A stretch of 64,000 bases of DNA, taken from Hydrogenophaga pseudoflava. GTDB lineage: Bacteria; Pseudomonadota; Gammaproteobacteria; Burkholderiales; Burkholderiaceae_C. Where the stretch lies: contig NZ_JAVHJP010000007.1 in NCBI RefSeq assembly GCF_031020795.1, forward strand, positions 148,675-212,674, read 5' to 3'. The notes below the pieces were generated by a model. It saw only the letters and a program-made list of their open reading frames with translations, ran no database searches and was not told where the DNA came from. Each line of letters begins with the position of its first letter. Position 1 is the first letter of the stretch. This document shows positions 12,324 through 22,417 of the stretch, in pieces. The translations under genes were made by a program, and so were the position numbers.

Positions 12324-13265
12324 ATGCGCCAGACCCCGCTCTACAGCCGATCGGCCCGCCACGGCCCAGCGCCGGAGGCGGCGCGGGTGGCAGGCGAGAC
12401 GACCCCGGACCTGGCCCCTGCGGCCGCCCCGACATCACCCCCCGCGGCCACCCGGCCGCGCTGGCGCCAGCGGCTGGGCAGCGCCGTGCGGGACCACCGC
12501 CTGATCTGGAGCGCCTGGCTGCTGGTGCTGGCCCTGCTGGGGGGTGTCTGGTGGCAGCAGTCGGCGCTCGCACCCAGGGCCCTGACGCAGAAGGACATCG
12601 ACGCCGCGGTGCTGCGCACCCTCAGCACCCAGAACCTGCCCTCGCGCGCGGCACGTGCGGCCGAGAAGATCCGCCCCGCCGTGGTGCGCGTCGTGGCCTA
12701 CGACAAGGACAAGAAGGGTGAGGAGGTGGAGCAGGGCGTGGGCACCGGTGTGGTGATCCAGGACAAGGGCATCATCCTGACCAACCTGCACGTGGTGCAG
12801 TCCGCCCAGGCAATCAAGCTGACCTTCGCCGACGGCAGCGAGTCCCGGGCCAGCGTGGCGGGCGTGCAGGCCCAGCACGACCTGGCGGTGCTGCAGGCCC
12901 ACACCATTCCCGACGACCTGCACGCCGCCACGCTGCGCAGCACGGCCGACCTCGCACCCGGCGACGAGGTGGTGGCGGTCGGCTTTCCCTTCGGCATCGG
13001 TCCGTCCACCTCGGCCGGCGTGGTTTCCGGTCTGGGCCGCTCGTTCAAGTCGCCCGAGGGCACGCAGGAGATCGGCAACCTGATCCAGTTCGACGCCGCG
13101 GCCAACCCCGGCAACTCCGGCGGCCCGCTGGTCACCATGGACGGCGAGGTGGTCGGTGTGGTCACCGGCATCCTCAATCCGACCCGCGCCCGGACCTTCC
13201 TGGGCATCGGTTTTGCCGTGCCCATCGAGAGCGCCGCATCGGCCGCCGGACTTCCCCCCTTCTGA
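12324..13265 (+). CDS. Membrane-anchored DegP-like serine protease without PDZ domain
   Basis: A 313-residue S1C-type trypsin-like protease. A Pro/Ala-rich cytoplasmic tail is followed by one transmembrane helix (about residues 56-74), then the protease domain with catalytic His156 (T-N-L-H-V-V), Asp186 (H-D-L-A-V-L) and Ser265 (N-P-G-N-S-G-G-P-L). The chain ends soon after the protease fold, so the PDZ domains of DegP/DegS are missing. A GAGGAG ribosome site precedes the ATG. It lies 16 bases upstream of the MoxR gene, so it probably heads the moxR-DUF58-VWA operon. Confidence 0.88.
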   Translation: MRQTPLYSRSARHGPAPEAARVAGETTPDLAPAAAPTSPPAATRPRWRQRLGSAVRDHRLIWSAWLLVLALLGGVWWQQSALAPRALTQKDIDAAVLRTLSTQNLPSRAARAAEKIRPAVVRVVAYDKDKKGEEVEQGVGTGVVIQDKGIILTNLHVVQSAQAIKLTFADGSESRASVAGVQAQHDLAVLQAHTIPDDLHAATLRSTADLAPGDEVVAVGFPFGIGPSTSAGVVSGLGRSFKSPEGTQEIGNLIQFDAAANPGNSGGPLVTMDGEVVGVVTGILNPTRARTFLGIGFAVPIESAASAAGLPPF

Positions 13266-13281
13266 ACCCAAGGAGCCCTTC

Positions 13282-14283
<1,002 letters not shown>

Positions 14284-14296
14284 CCGGAGCCCCGCC

Positions 14297-15376
14297 ATGT
14301 TGCTGAGCCTGTTCAAGCGAACGCGTGAGGCCGGACCCGCCGCCGGGCCGCCCCAAGGCGGGGACAGCCCCCTTGGGGGGCAGCGACCCGCGCAGCGGCG
14401 GAGCGTGGGGGCGTCGGGCACAGAAGCGCTGTTGCGACGGCTCGAATGGACCGTGCTCAAGCGGCTCGACGGCCTGCTGCAGGGCGACCACCGCACGCTG
14501 ATGCGCGGCACCGGCCTGGACCTGGCCGATCTGCGCGAATACCAGCACCACGACGACGTGCGCCACATCGACTGGAACGTCACCGCGCGCCTGCAGACGC
14601 CGCACGTGCGCGTGTTCACCGAAGACCGCGAGATGGCGGCCTGGTTCCTGCTGGACCTCAGCCCCTCGGTCGATTTCGGTTCGGGCGAGCAGCGCAAGCG
14701 CGAGCTGCTGCAGGGCTTTGTGGGTGTGCTGGCCCGCCTGATCAGCCGCCACGGCAACCGCGTCGGCGCGATGCTCTATGGCGCGCGCGGCGGGGCGGCG
14801 GTCGACACCGTGCTGCCCGCCCGCGGCGGTCGCCTGCAGGTGCTGCGCCTGCTGCAGCTCATCGGCGCCGATGCCGCGGCGCCGCCGCCGCGCGGTGCAA
14901 AGGAGGCCGGTGCCACCCGCCTGGCCGACCTGCTGCACGCCGCCACGCTCAGCGTGCGGCAGCGCTCCACCGTGTTCGTGGTGTCCGACTTCATCAGCGA
15001 GCCCGGCTGGGAGAAACCGCTGGGCGAACTCGCGCGGCGCCACGACGTGGTGGCGGTGCGCCTGCTCGATCCGCTGGAGCTCGAACTGCCCGACCTGGGG
15101 CTGATCCCCATCCGAGACGCCGAAACCGGCGAACAGCTGATGGTGGACACCGCCGACAAGGGCTTTCGCCAGCGCTTTGCCCGCATCGCCGCGCAGCGCG
15201 AGGCCGTGCTGTTCGAAAGCCTGGGCCGTGCCGGTGTGGACACACTGGAGCTGTCCACCGGCGACGACCTGGCCGACGCCATCCTGCGTTTCGTGGACCT
15301 GCGCAAGCGCCGCAGCAGTCTGCGGCAGGGCCGCCCCGCCCACCTTGCGCCCACGCCTTCCGGAGCCGCCGCATGA
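14297..15376 (+). CDS. DUF58 domain protein, partner of MoxR
   Basis: A 359-residue DUF58 protein. The hallmark segment is G-L-D-L-A-D-L-R-E-Y-Q-H-H-D-D-V-R-H-I-D-W-N (about residues 73-95), followed by a VWA-like fold with D-L-S-P-S-V (residues 121-126). Residues about 15-42 are Gly/Pro/Gln/Arg-rich and do not belong to the family; they are encoded by a palindromic repeat (14346-14412) read in frame. The stop overlaps the ATG of the next gene, so it is coupled to the VWA gene. The function is probably complex assembly or stress-related maturation with the MoxR ATPase. Confidence 0.9.
   Translation: MLLSLFKRTREAGPAAGPPQGGDSPLGGQRPAQRRSVGASGTEALLRRLEWTVLKRLDGLLQGDHRTLMRGTGLDLADLREYQHHDDVRHIDWNVTARLQTPHVRVFTEDREMAAWFLLDLSPSVDFGSGEQRKRELLQGFVGVLARLISRHGNRVGAMLYGARGGAAVDTVLPARGGRLQVLRLLQLIGADAAAPPPRGAKEAGATRLADLLHAATLSVRQRSTVFVVSDFISEPGWEKPLGELARRHDVVAVRLLDPLELELPDLGLIPIRDAETGEQLMVDTADKGFRQRFARIAAQREAVLFESLGRAGVDTLELSTGDDLADAILRFVDLRKRRSSLRQGRPAHLAPTPSGAAA
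14346..14412. repeat. Palindromic repeat element translated in frame
   Basis: A GC-rich palindrome (CCCCAAGG at 14351-14358 and CCTTGGGG at 14371-14378) is followed by a tail with CAGCGACCCGCGCAGCGGCG and AGCGTGGGGG character. This layout resembles dispersed REP-like elements that I recall from Comamonadaceae genomes. Here it sits inside the DUF58 gene and keeps the frame open. No second copy was noticed in the window. Confidence 0.55.
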
Positions 15377-16440
15377 AGGACCTGCCCGTCAACTTCCTCT
15401 GGCCGCAGCTGCTCTGGCTGCTGGCCGTGCTGCCCCTGCTGGTGCTGCTGTACTGGTGGATCTTGCGCCGCCGCAGGAAGGTGGCGCTGCGCTACGCCAG
15501 CCTGTCCATCGTGCGCGAGGCCATGGGCCGCACGGCCGGCTGGCGGCGCCATGTGCCGCCCGTCCTGTTGCTGCTCGCGTTCACCGCCATGCTGCTGGCC
15601 GCGGCGCGTCCGGTGGCCACCATCACGCTGCCATCGACCCAGCAGACCATCATCCTGGCCATGGACGTCTCCGGCAGCATGCGCGCCACCGACGTGCAGC
15701 CCAACCGCCTGGTGGCCTCGCAGAACGCGGCCAAAGCCTTTCTCCAGGAGCTGCCGCGGCATGTGAAGGTGGGCATCGTGGCGTTCGCCGGTTCGGCCCA
15801 GGTGGTGCAGCCGGTCACGCTCAGCCGCGAGGACCTCAACGCCGCCATCGACAAGTTCCAGATGCAGCGCGCCACCGCCATCGGCAGCGCCATCGTGGTG
15901 GCGCTGTCCGAGCTGTTTCCCGGCGAGGTGGACCTGGCCAGCGTGACCTACGGCCGCGCCAGCAACGACCCGTTTGCGCCGCAGGGCCGGGCGATCGACC
16001 AGCCGCAGACCGAGAAAAAGCCCTTCGAGCCGGTGCCACCCGGTTCCTACGGCTCGGCCGCGATCATCCTGCTCACCGACGGCCAGCGCACCACCGGGGT
16101 CGACACCGCCGAGGCGGCCAAGATGGCGGCCGACCGGGGCGTGCGGGTCTACACCGTGGGCGTGGGCACGGTGGACGGTGAGGTGATCGGTTTCGAGGGC
16201 TGGTCGATGCGGGTGCGGCTGGACGAGGACACGCTCAAGGCCGTGGCGCGCGACACCAAGGGCGAGTACTTCTACGCCGGCACCGCCGAGAACCTCAAGC
16301 AGGTGTACGAGTCGCTGAGCACTCGGCTGACGGTGGAAAAGAAGGAGACGGAGGTGTCGGGTCTGCTGGCGCTGGCGGCGGCTGTCCTCGTCCTGATGTC
16401 GGCGGGTCTCTCCCTGCTCTGGTTCAACAGAGTCCTGTAG
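15373..16440 (+). CDS. VWA domain membrane protein (BatA-like)
   Basis: A 355-residue protein with two N-terminal membrane helices (about residues 8-30 and 62-80), a VWA domain and a C-terminal helix (about 328-350). The metal-ion-dependent adhesion site is complete: D-V-S-G-S at residues 98-102, a T-A-I-G-S segment and an L-L-T-D-G-Q segment. This is the BatA type that works with MoxR and DUF58 proteins at the inner membrane. Its ATG overlaps the DUF58 stop. It ends the operon; only 54 bases separate it from the next gene. Confidence 0.92.
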   Translation: MKDLPVNFLWPQLLWLLAVLPLLVLLYWWILRRRRKVALRYASLSIVREAMGRTAGWRRHVPPVLLLLAFTAMLLAAARPVATITLPSTQQTIILAMDVSGSMRATDVQPNRLVASQNAAKAFLQELPRHVKVGIVAFAGSAQVVQPVTLSREDLNAAIDKFQMQRATAIGSAIVVALSELFPGEVDLASVTYGRASNDPFAPQGRAIDQPQTEKKPFEPVPPGSYGSAAIILLTDGQRTTGVDTAEAAKMAADRGVRVYTVGVGTVDGEVIGFEGWSMRVRLDEDTLKAVARDTKGEYFYAGTAENLKQVYESLSTRLTVEKKETEVSGLLALAAAVLVLMSAGLSLLWFNRVL

Positions 16441-16494
16441 ATAACCCTGACCTTCGTCAACGTCGGCGGGTGGCGGGCCGGCACAATCGCCGCC

Positions 16495-17715
16495 ATGAAT
16501 CAAAAGGTCGTCGTCGCCGGTGGCGGCATTGGTGGGCTGGCGTGCGCGCTGGCCCTGTCGCGCGCGGGCGTGGAGGTGGACCTGCTGGAGCAGGCCAGCG
16601 CGTTCGGGGAGGTGGGGGCGGGCCTGCAGCTCGGCCCCAACGCCGTGCGGGTGCTCGATGCCTGGGGCCTGTCCCGCGCGCTGCACGCCTGCGCGGCGTT
16701 TCCCGAGTCGCTGCAGGTGCGCGATGCGCACAACGCGGTCCCGCTGGGCAAGCTGCGCCTGGGCGCCTTCAGCCGGGCCCACTACGGCGCGCCCTACGCC
16801 ACCATCCACCGCGCCGACCTGCACGGTCTGCTGCTGGAAGCGGTGCAGCGCGAGCCCCGCGTGCGCCTGCACCTGGACACCCGGCTGGCCCGCTACGAGG
16901 AAACGACCTCGGGCCTGCGCGTGACATGCGAGAACGACGCCGGCTACGAGGCCGATGCCCTGGTCGGTGCCGACGGGCTCTGGAGCCGGGTGCGCATCGG
17001 ACTGCTGGGCAACCGGCCGGCCCGGGTGAGCGGTCACCTGGCCTACCGGGGCATGGTGGCGGCCGAAGACCTGCCGGGCGTGATGCGCGAGCCGGTGGTC
17101 ACTGCCTGGCTCGGGCCGCGCCTGCACGTGGTGCATTACCCCGTGCGGCGCGGCGAGTGGTTCAACGTGGTCGCGGTGGTCGAGGGCCTGCTCGGCCGCG
17201 GCCACGGCGGGCCACCGGGCAGCGACCCGCAAAGCTGGAGCCACGAGGCGCGGCAGGCCGACCTGCTGCGCGCGCTCGGTCCTGTCTGCCCGGACCTCAA
17301 GGCCATGCTCGACCGGGTGGGCGAATGGAAGCTCTGGGCGCTCAACGACCGCTCGCCGGTGGCCAGCCCGGAGGAACATGCCCGAGGGCGCGTGGCGCTG
17401 CTGGGTGATGCGGCGCACCCGCTGCGGCCCTACCTGGCCCAGGGCGCGGCCATGGCGATCGAGGACGCCTGGACACTGGGCCGGCTGGCAGAAGCGGCCC
17501 AGGGTGCCATCGACTGGACCGCGCTGTTCGCGCGCTACGCCCAGACCCGCTGGCAGCGCAACGCGCGCGTGCAGACCCGTTCCCAGCGCAACGGCACCAT
17601 CTTCCACGCCAGCGGCGCGCTGCGCCTGGCACGCAACGCGGCCATGGCGGTGCTGGGTGAATCGCTGATGGACAATCCCTGGCTCTACAGCGGTCCACCC
17701 GACCCGCTGGCGTGA
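16495..17715 (+). CDS. FAD-dependent aromatic monooxygenase (salicylate hydroxylase type)
   Basis: A 406-residue flavoprotein of the class A monooxygenase family, which uses NAD(P)H and oxygen to hydroxylate aromatic acids. Motifs are GGGIGG (residues 9-14, dinucleotide binding), the D-G-L-W-S-R-V-R segment near residue 162 and GDAAHP (304-309, second FAD motif). Relatives include salicylate and 3-hydroxybenzoate 6-hydroxylases; the substrate cannot be fixed from sequence. The following gene codes for a Bug-type binding protein, a frequent companion in organic-acid use. Confidence 0.85.
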   Translation: MNQKVVVAGGGIGGLACALALSRAGVEVDLLEQASAFGEVGAGLQLGPNAVRVLDAWGLSRALHACAAFPESLQVRDAHNAVPLGKLRLGAFSRAHYGAPYATIHRADLHGLLLEAVQREPRVRLHLDTRLARYEETTSGLRVTCENDAGYEADALVGADGLWSRVRIGLLGNRPARVSGHLAYRGMVAAEDLPGVMREPVVTAWLGPRLHVVHYPVRRGEWFNVVAVVEGLLGRGHGGPPGSDPQSWSHEARQADLLRALGPVCPDLKAMLDRVGEWKLWALNDRSPVASPEEHARGRVALLGDAAHPLRPYLAQGAAMAIEDAWTLGRLAEAAQGAIDWTALFARYAQTRWQRNARVQTRSQRNGTIFHASGALRLARNAAMAVLGESLMDNPWLYSGPPDPLA

Positions 17716-17731
17716 CGTTCCAGGAGACACC

Positions 17732-18709
17732 ATGTTCAAGCCTTTCCGCCGCCTCACCCTCGCCGCTGCCGCCGTGGCACTTGCCTGCGGTGTCTCGACC
17801 TCCCTGGCCCAGACAGGCAGCTGGCCCAGCCGGCCGCTGAAGATGGTGGTGGGTTTTCCGGCCGGGTCCTCGCCCGACCTGACCGCGCGACTGCTGGCCG
17901 AGCCGCTGTCGCAGGCGCTGGGCCAGCCGGTGATTGTCGAGAACAAGACCGGTGCTGGCGGCAACATCGGCGCCGACGCGGTGGCCCGCGCCACCGACGA
18001 CCACACCATCGGCCTGATGATCAACGGCAACCTGACCATCGCCAAGATCCTCAACCCCGCCACCACCTACGACCCGCTCAAGGACCTGCAGCCGGTCTCG
18101 CTGATCGCCGTGTCGCCGCTGGTGCTGGCTGCGCCCGCGGGTGCTCCCGTCGGCAAGGCCTTTTTCGACCAGGCCAAGGCCCAGGGCGGCCAGCTCAACT
18201 ACGGCACCCCCGGTGTGGGCACCGTGGCCCACCTGGGCATGGAACTGCTCAAGGCCAAGGCCGGCATCGCGCCGGTGCACGTGCCCTACCCGGGCAACCC
18301 GCAGGTGATCACGGCGCTGATCGGCGGCCAGATCCAGATGGCGCTGCTGCCGCCCGGGCTGGCCATGCCCCAGGTCCAGGGCGGCAAGCTCCGGGCCATT
18401 GGCGTCACGTCCACCGGCCGCAGCCCGGTGGTGCCCGAGGTGGCGAGCCTGGCCGACGCGGGTGTGCAGGGCCTGCAGCTGGAGATCTGGAACGCGGTGG
18501 CCGCGCCGGTGGGCATGCCCAAGGCCCATGTGCTGAAGCTGGCCGCGCTGCTGGCCGAGATCGTGCGACGCCCAGAGATCCGCCAGAAGATTCTCCAGCA
18601 GGGCTGGCAGGTGGCGGGCACCTCGCCGGAAGGTCTGGCCCGTCGCATCGCGCTGGATACAGCGGCGATGTCTGAAGTGATTCAGAAGAACAGCATCAAA
18701 CCCAACTGA
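17732..18709 (+). CDS. Bug/TctC-family periplasmic substrate-binding protein
   Basis: A 325-residue secreted binding protein. A Sec signal peptide of about 27 residues (Ala-rich core, ending S-L-A-Q) is followed by the family motifs: S-W-P-S-R-P-L-K-M-V-V-G-F-P-A-G near residue 31, then G-A-G-G-N-I-G-A-D and Y-G-T-P-G-V-G-T. Bug proteins bind carboxylates or small organic acids for tripartite transporters; the membrane partners are not nearby, as usual for orphan Bug genes. An AGGAG site precedes the ATG. Its last 14 bases overlap the convergent gene's end. Confidence 0.93.
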   Translation: MFKPFRRLTLAAAAVALACGVSTSLAQTGSWPSRPLKMVVGFPAGSSPDLTARLLAEPLSQALGQPVIVENKTGAGGNIGADAVARATDDHTIGLMINGNLTIAKILNPATTYDPLKDLQPVSLIAVSPLVLAAPAGAPVGKAFFDQAKAQGGQLNYGTPGVGTVAHLGMELLKAKAGIAPVHVPYPGNPQVITALIGGQIQMALLPPGLAMPQVQGGKLRAIGVTSTGRSPVVPEVASLADAGVQGLQLEIWNAVAAPVGMPKAHVLKLAALLAEIVRRPEIRQKILQQGWQVAGTSPEGLARRIALDTAAMSEVIQKNSIKPN

Positions 18710-19787
18710 CACCGAGACAGGCGGCCATGTCCGCCAGTTCGGCGTCCAGCGCCCGCCGGAAATCCCGGTCTTTCGGTGGTGTTCCGTTGACGTAGCCCAG
18801 GTCGGCGCGCAGCCGTCCGCCCGCCACCGACAGGTTGCCCCAGCCGATCACTTCGTCGCGCCAGAGCAGGGGCAGGGCGTAGTAGCCGCGCACCCGTTTG
18901 GCCGGTGGCGTGTAGGCCTCGAAGCGGTACGCCCAGCCCCAGAGGCGTTCGAAGCGGTCGCGGTCCCAGACCACGGGGTCGAAGGGGGCGAGCAGGCGCA
19001 CCCGTTCATCGGTTTTCCAGCGGCGTGAGGCCGGGTCTTCGCCTTCCGGCCAGAACCAGCGCACACCGTCCAGCTCGGTATTCGGCAGGCGCTGTGTGGC
19101 GCGTTGCAGCGCGGCGCGCAGCTGGCCCTTCCACTGCGGCACCGCGTGCTGGAGCATGGCCACCAGCTGGCGCAGCCCGGGCTGGGGCAGCGGGGCGTAT
19201 TTGTTGACCAATACGTCCACCAGGCGGTCCAGGGTCGCCGCCACGTCCTCGGGTGGGGTGTGCGGCTGGCGCGCGGCGTAGAGGCGGATGCCGTTGTCGC
19301 GCCGGGCCACGCGCAGCAGACCGCGGTAGTGCATGGCATCCAGCAACTCGGTGCTGGCCTTGGACCGGCCACCGAAGCCGTTGATGGTGTGGCCGTGGGC
19401 GAACTGGGCGTCGACCTCGCGCGGGTGGGCCGCGCCGCGCGCCTGCACGAAGTGCCAGACCGCCTCGGCCTGCGCCCAGCGGTCGGCCGGCCATTCGCGC
19501 AGCGCGCTGCGTGGGTGCATCAGCGCGTGCAGCTCGGGCGTGACGAAGCCGTAGTTGACGAAGAAGTCCTCTTCGACCGCGAGCCGGGTGTAACGCCGCT
19601 CCAGCTCGCCCACGCGGTAGTCCCGCACACGGTGGCGCAGCGTCAGGTCCTGCGCCCGCGCGGGCGCGCGGATCGGATCGGCCTGCACGAAGCCGAGCCG
19701 CGCAAGGGCCCGGGGCAGGGTGGTGGGTGTGAAGAGGCTGCGCGCCACGGCGTGGCGGCGCAGGTGGTCAAGGGTGATGGCGGCCAT
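18696..19787 (-). CDS. Winged-helix DNA-binding protein, YcaQ-like DNA glycosylase family
   Basis: A 363-residue protein of the HTH_42/YcaQ family. Relatives such as E. coli YcaQ and Streptomyces AlkZ unhook DNA interstrand crosslinks. Supporting segments are the N-terminal A-R-L-G-F-V-Q-A-D-P-I-R-A-P-A-R-A-Q-D, a H-x-I-N-G-F-G-G-R-S-K motif near residue 149, and the C-terminal L-L-A-P-F-D-P-V-V-W-D-R-x-R motif. The ATG at 19787 starts just before the conserved region. A DNA-repair role is inferred from the family. Confidence 0.82.
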   Translation of the reverse strand: MAAITLDHLRRHAVARSLFTPTTLPRALARLGFVQADPIRAPARAQDLTLRHRVRDYRVGELERRYTRLAVEEDFFVNYGFVTPELHALMHPRSALREWPADRWAQAEAVWHFVQARGAAHPREVDAQFAHGHTINGFGGRSKASTELLDAMHYRGLLRVARRDNGIRLYAARQPHTPPEDVAATLDRLVDVLVNKYAPLPQPGLRQLVAMLQHAVPQWKGQLRAALQRATQRLPNTELDGVRWFWPEGEDPASRRWKTDERVRLLAPFDPVVWDRDRFERLWGWAYRFEAYTPPAKRVRGYYALPLLWRDEVIGWGNLSVAGGRLRADLGYVNGTPPKDRDFRRALDAELADMAACLGVSWV

Positions 19788-19830
19788 GCGCCATGATGCC
19801 GCAGCCCGTCGCAGGGCGCCGCCACCGCCC

Positions 19831-20166
19831 TCAGGCGGCCGTCGCCATCTCCCGGCAGGCACTGGCGCACGCGCGGCAGGCCTCGGCGCAGGCCTGGCAG
19901 TGGTCCATCTCGTGCCGCGCGCATTCGGCACCACAGGCGTCGCAGAGGTCGGCACACAGTGCGCAGAACGCTTGCGCGTGCTCACTGTCGCGGGCCATGG
20001 CGGCCGCGGCGAGTTCGCAGATCGCAGCGCAGTCCATGTCCAGCGCGATGCACCGTGCCATGTGCTTCACATCGTCCTCCTTCAGGCAGGCGGCCGAGCA
20101 GTGGTGGCAGGCCAGGGCGCACTTCACACAGGCGTCGATGCAGCTGGCGTAACGTTGGGGTGTCAT
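19831..20166 (-). CDS. Csp3-like four-helix copper-storage protein
   Basis: A 111-residue protein with 19 cysteines, almost all spaced C-x3-C, C-x2-C or C-x6-C along predicted amphipathic helices. This is the DUF326 four-helix bundle of copper-storage proteins, which bind many Cu(I) ions on cysteines lining the bundle core. No signal peptide is present, so it resembles the cytosolic Csp3 rather than exported Csp1. It has no obvious copper exporter beside it; neighbours are the YcaQ-like gene and the kyn operon. Confidence 0.87.
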   Translation of the reverse strand: MTPQRYASCIDACVKCALACHHCSAACLKEDDVKHMARCIALDMDCAAICELAAAAMARDSEHAQAFCALCADLCDACGAECARHEMDHCQACAEACRACASACREMATAA

Positions 20167-20235
20167 GGGTCGTCCTTTCGGGGTTGTCGGGGGCAGGGAG
20201 TGCCCCGAGGCAATCCGGACGCCTGACCCGGAAAT

Positions 20236-21114
20236 TCAGAGGTCTGTGCGAAGCTTCCAGATCTCCGGGAACAAAACCACGTCCAGCATTTTTCGCAGGT
20301 AGCTCACGCCGCCGGTGCCGCCGGTGCCGCGCTTGAAACCGATCACGCGTTCCACCGTGGTCACGTGGCGGAAGCGCCAGAGGCGGAAGGCGTCTTCCAG
20401 GTCGGTCAGTTCCTCGCCCAGCTGGTAGAGGTCCCAGTGCCGCTTCGGGTCGCGGTAGACCTGGAGCCAGGCCTGTTCGACCGCGTCGCTGGGCTCGTAG
20501 GGTTTCGTCCAGTCGCGCGCGGTGTGCGAGGCCGGCACGGCGATGCCGCGGCGCGCCAGCAGGCGCAGGGACTCGTCGTACAGGGAGGGCGCCTCGTAGG
20601 CCGCCTGCACCATGGCCGCGCGCTCCGGGTGGTGTGCGTGCGGCTGAAGCATGGCGGCGTTCTTGTTGCCCATCGAGAACTCGATGCAGCGGTACTGGAA
20701 GCTCTGGAAGCCGCTGGAGTGGCCCAGGTAGGGGCGGATGGCGCTGTACTCCGGCGGCGTCATGGTGGCCAGTACATCCCAGGCGTGCACCAGCTGTTCC
20801 ATGATCTTGGACACGCGCGCCATCTGCTTGAAGGCCGGGTTGAGCTGGTCGTCCGCGATGTTGCGGATGGCCGCGGTCAGCTCGTGCAGCATCAGCTTCA
20901 TCCAGAGTTCGCTGGTCTGGTGCTGCACGATGAACAGCAGTTCGTCGTGCGCGGGCGACAGCGGTTTCTGGGCGTTCAGGATGGCGTCGAGCTGCAGGTA
21001 GTCGCCGTAGCTCATGTCGCGGCTGAAATCCAGGCGCGCCTTCTCGTCGCGAACGATGGCTTCGGTGGCCGAGGTGGCGGGCTGGTCGTGGGGGGTGTGA
21101 TGGGGGCAGGCCAT
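20236..21114 (-). CDS. kynA: Tryptophan 2,3-dioxygenase
   Basis: A 292-residue haem enzyme that opens the indole ring of L-tryptophan to give N-formylkynurenine. Recognisable segments are the [10 protein letters not shown] start, [16 protein letters not shown] (His of the active site), [10 protein letters not shown] and the haem-proximal [22 protein letters not shown]. The ATG at 21114 has a GGAGA ribosome site. It is last in the kynB-kynU-kynA operon; only 11 bases separate it from kynU. Confidence 0.96.
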   Translation of the reverse strand: MACPHHTPHDQPATSATEAIVRDEKARLDFSRDMSYGDYLQLDAILNAQKPLSPAHDELLFIVQHQTSELWMKLMLHELTAAIRNIADDQLNPAFKQMARVSKIMEQLVHAWDVLATMTPPEYSAIRPYLGHSSGFQSFQYRCIEFSMGNKNAAMLQPHAHHPERAAMVQAAYEAPSLYDESLRLLARRGIAVPASHTARDWTKPYEPSDAVEQAWLQVYRDPKRHWDLYQLGEELTDLEDAFRLWRFRHVTTVERVIGFKRGTGGTGGVSYLRKMLDVVLFPEIWKLRTDL

Positions 21115-21125
21115 GGCGTCTCCTC

Positions 21126-22400
21126 TCAGGTCACCGCGTGCTTCTGGTGGAACTCGGGGCGTTTCCACTCGCCCGATTCGAGCACCTGCTTCAGGTGTTC
21201 GACCGCGTTCCAGACGTCGACGAAACCGATGTAGAGCGGCGTGAAGCCGAAACGCAGGATGTCCTGGTGGCGCCCACCGTCTCCGGCGCGGAAGTCGCCG
21301 ATCACGCCGCGCGCGATCAGGGCCTGCACGATGGCGTAGGCGCCTTCGTCGCGCGTGAGGCAGATCTGCGAGCCGCGCAGCGCATGCTCACGCGGCGTCG
21401 CCAGGCCCAGACCATGGCCGGCGCAGCGCTCTTCCACGAGCTGGATGAACAGGTCGGTCAGCGCCAGCGACTTGGTGCGCAGCGCGGCCATGCCGCCGAA
21501 GGGCTCGGCGCCCAGCACGGTGTCCACGCCGCATTCGAGCGCGGCCAGGCTGATCATGGGTTGCGTGCCGCACTGGTAGCGCGTGATGCCTGGGGCGGGC
21601 TGGTAGTCGGGCGTGAAGGCGAACGGCGCCGCGTGGCCCCACCAGCCGGCCAGCGGCTGCCAGAAGCGGTCGGCGTGCAGCGGGTTCACCCACACGAAGG
21701 CCGGTGCACCGGGGCCGCCGTTGAGGTATTTGTAGCCGCAGCCGACGGCAAAGTCGGCCTTGGCCATTTTCAGTTCCACCGGCACCGCGCCCGCGCTGTG
21801 CGCCAGGTCCCACACGGTCAGGATGCCCTCGGCGTGCGCAGCGGCCGTCACGGCCGCCATGTCGTGCATGGCGCCGGTGCGGTAGTTGACGTGCGTGAGC
21901 ATCAGGATGGCGACCTCGGCGGTGAGCGCGTCGTCGATCTCTTCGGGCTCGACCAGCACCAGTTCCATGCCGTGCTGTTTGCACAGGGCCTCGGCGATGT
22001 AGAGGTCGGTCGGGAAGTTGCTGCGCTCGCTCACGATGCGTTTGCGCTGCGGCGCATCGGCGGCGGCGACGTTCATGGCCGCGCTCAGCACCTTGAACAG
22101 GTTGACCGAGGTGCTGTCGGTGGCCACCACCTCGCCGGGGCCGGCGCCGATCAGGCGCGCGATCTTGTCGCCCACCTTGCCCGGCATCTGGAACCAGCCG
22201 TGCTTGTTCCAGCTCTGGATCAGGTCGGTGCCCCACTCCTGCGTCACCACCTGGGCCACACGGCCGGGCGCGGCGCGCGGCATCACGCCCAGCGAGTTGC
22301 CGTCGAGGTAGATGGTGTCGACCGGCAGGTTGAACTCGTCGCGCAGGTCGCGCAGCGGGTCCTGGGTGTCCATCTGCAGGCAGTCTTCTTTTGTGGTCAT
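21126..22400 (-). CDS. kynU: Kynureninase
   Basis: A 424-residue PLP enzyme that cleaves L-kynurenine to anthranilate and alanine. Key segments are Y-L-D-G-N-S-L-G near residue 33, W-D-L-A-H-S-A-G-A (aspartate that contacts the cofactor) and [12 protein letters not shown] (the PLP lysine). The ATG at 22400 is preceded by AAGGAG; the GTG 21 bases upstream would include the ribosome site and is rejected. It lies between kynB and kynA. Confidence 0.96.
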   Translation of the reverse strand: MTTKEDCLQMDTQDPLRDLRDEFNLPVDTIYLDGNSLGVMPRAAPGRVAQVVTQEWGTDLIQSWNKHGWFQMPGKVGDKIARLIGAGPGEVVATDSTSVNLFKVLSAAMNVAAADAPQRKRIVSERSNFPTDLYIAEALCKQHGMELVLVEPEEIDDALTAEVAILMLTHVNYRTGAMHDMAAVTAAAHAEGILTVWDLAHSAGAVPVELKMAKADFAVGCGYKYLNGGPGAPAFVWVNPLHADRFWQPLAGWWGHAAPFAFTPDYQPAPGITRYQCGTQPMISLAALECGVDTVLGAEPFGGMAALRTKSLALTDLFIQLVEERCAGHGLGLATPREHALRGSQICLTRDEGAYAIVQALIARGVIGDFRAGDGGRHQDILRFGFTPLYIGFVDVWNAVEHLKQVLESGEWKRPEFHQKHAVT

Positions 22401-22417
22401 CGGTGTCTCCTTGGGGT

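Noticed and set aside
14776..18066. A minus-strand frame of 1096 residues opposite DUF58, VWA and the monooxygenase
   Set aside because: It is antisense to four recognised genes with intact domains, has shadow-like composition and shows no motif.
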